The notes under the pieces were generated by a model, which worked only from the letters and a program-made list of their open reading frames with translations, was not told where the DNA came from and made no database searches. A stretch of 64,000 nucleotides of DNA, taken from Schistosoma mansoni. Lineage: Eukaryota; Platyhelminthes; Trematoda; Strigeidida; Schistosomatidae. A program made the position numbers and the translations under genes. Position 1 is the first letter of the stretch. Each line of letters opens with the position of its first letter. The DNA lies in NCBI RefSeq assembly GCF_000237925.1, contig NC_031500.1:2108001-2172000 (forward strand). Direction: 5' to 3'. Below, one piece after another: positions 63,700 through 64,000 of this stretch.

Positions 63700-64000
63700 T
63701 TCATATTGTAATCATGAGTCAATTGAAGCTAAACCACCATAGAAAACCTGGAAGCACTGGACGGCTGTTTGGTGAACAGTTGCTCCAACATCCTAGATTG
63801 GTTGAAGTTAGACATTAACACCGTTGGATACCGGCCGACTCAGTGGTCTATCAGTTAGGTGCTGTGGCGCGAGACTGCTAGGTCCTGGGTTGGAATCTCT
63901 CGAGGCGGGATCGAGGATACGCACTACTGTGGAGTCCCATAATTGGACGAAACAGCCGTCCAGTGCATCCAGGTTTTTCCTGGTGGTCTAGCTTCAATTG
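63700..64000. mobile_element. SINE-B fold-back, cut by the window edge
   Basis: Reversed arm (63705-63768), distal arm, tRNA-like head (gactcagtggtctatcagttag; gggttggaatctctcg), and a ribozyme (about 63915-63970) with CUGUGGA in place of CUGANGA, so probably inactive. Confidence 0.7.

Noticed and set aside
1-64000. A CRISPR array, bacterial operon or prophage
   Set aside because: No short direct-repeat/spacer pattern, no prokaryotic gene density, and splice sites and SINEs show a eukaryote.

Overview
The window is AT-rich, gene-poor and saturated with repeats. It reads as a blood-fluke (Schistosoma-type trematode) genome. Three things point that way: Sm-alpha-type tRNA-derived SINEs carrying hammerhead ribozymes, RTE-clade LINEs with the endonuclease/RT protein typical of schistosomes, and a Merlin DNA transposon. 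The species cannot be named from sequence alone. There is one 200-base assembly gap (22628-22827).

Host genes are few. The best is a two-exon minus-strand gene (exon 1 at 22992-23199, exon 2 at 17713-18614). It joins a PB1 domain to a C-terminal UBA domain, the layout of p62/sequestosome and NBR1-type autophagy receptors. Its 4.4-kb intron holds fold-back SINEs, a LINE 5' end and a 170-bp satellite apparently made from that LINE. Two short minus-strand ORFs at 4364-4774 and 8684-8989 look like signal-peptide-bearing, possibly related secreted or anchored proteins. The second ends inside a LINE tail.

The rest is layered transposon sediment. SINE-A (Sm-alpha), SINE-B and SINE-C each combine a tRNA-like pol III promoter with a hammerhead ribozyme. 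At least six ribozymes (five in SINE-B, one in SINE-C) keep the full catalytic core. Many copies are fold-backs: a reversed arm, the tRNA-like centre, then a forward arm. Several have clean 10-15 bp target-site duplications (TSDs). SINE-N has a tRNA-Asn-like head and no ribozyme that I can see. LINE-1 (RTE clade) has about 20 copies, nearly all 5'-truncated with (GTAA)n tails; LINE-2 is a second non-LTR family. Fossil LTR material includes a broken Ty3/Gypsy copy (57.1-60.4 kb), solo LTRs of three families (Y, Z, K), and a GC-rich TRIM-like internal segment at 41.3-41.7 kb. A Penelope-like GIY-YIG fragment lies at 43.5 kb. A Merlin element at 61.07-61.83 kb sits inside a LINE-1 copy.

Layout: 0-3 kb, LINE-1 inside repeat X and LTR-Y/Z; 4-9 kb, the small secreted ORFs, SINE-N and solo LTR-K; 10-17.5 kb, LINE-1 pieces and SINE-A/B; 17.7-23.2 kb, the PB1-UBA gene; 23.2-35 kb, SINE and LTR-Y copies with the best ribozymes; 35-48 kb, a duplicated LINE-1 block, TRIM-like element, SINE-N and Penelope piece; 48-57 kb, SINE arrays and solo LTRs; 57-64 kb, Gypsy fossil, then LINE-1 split by Merlin, then a SINE-B fold-back at the edge. 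The ORFs 11421-11630, 30119-30418, 35088-35478 and similar show no recognisable product.
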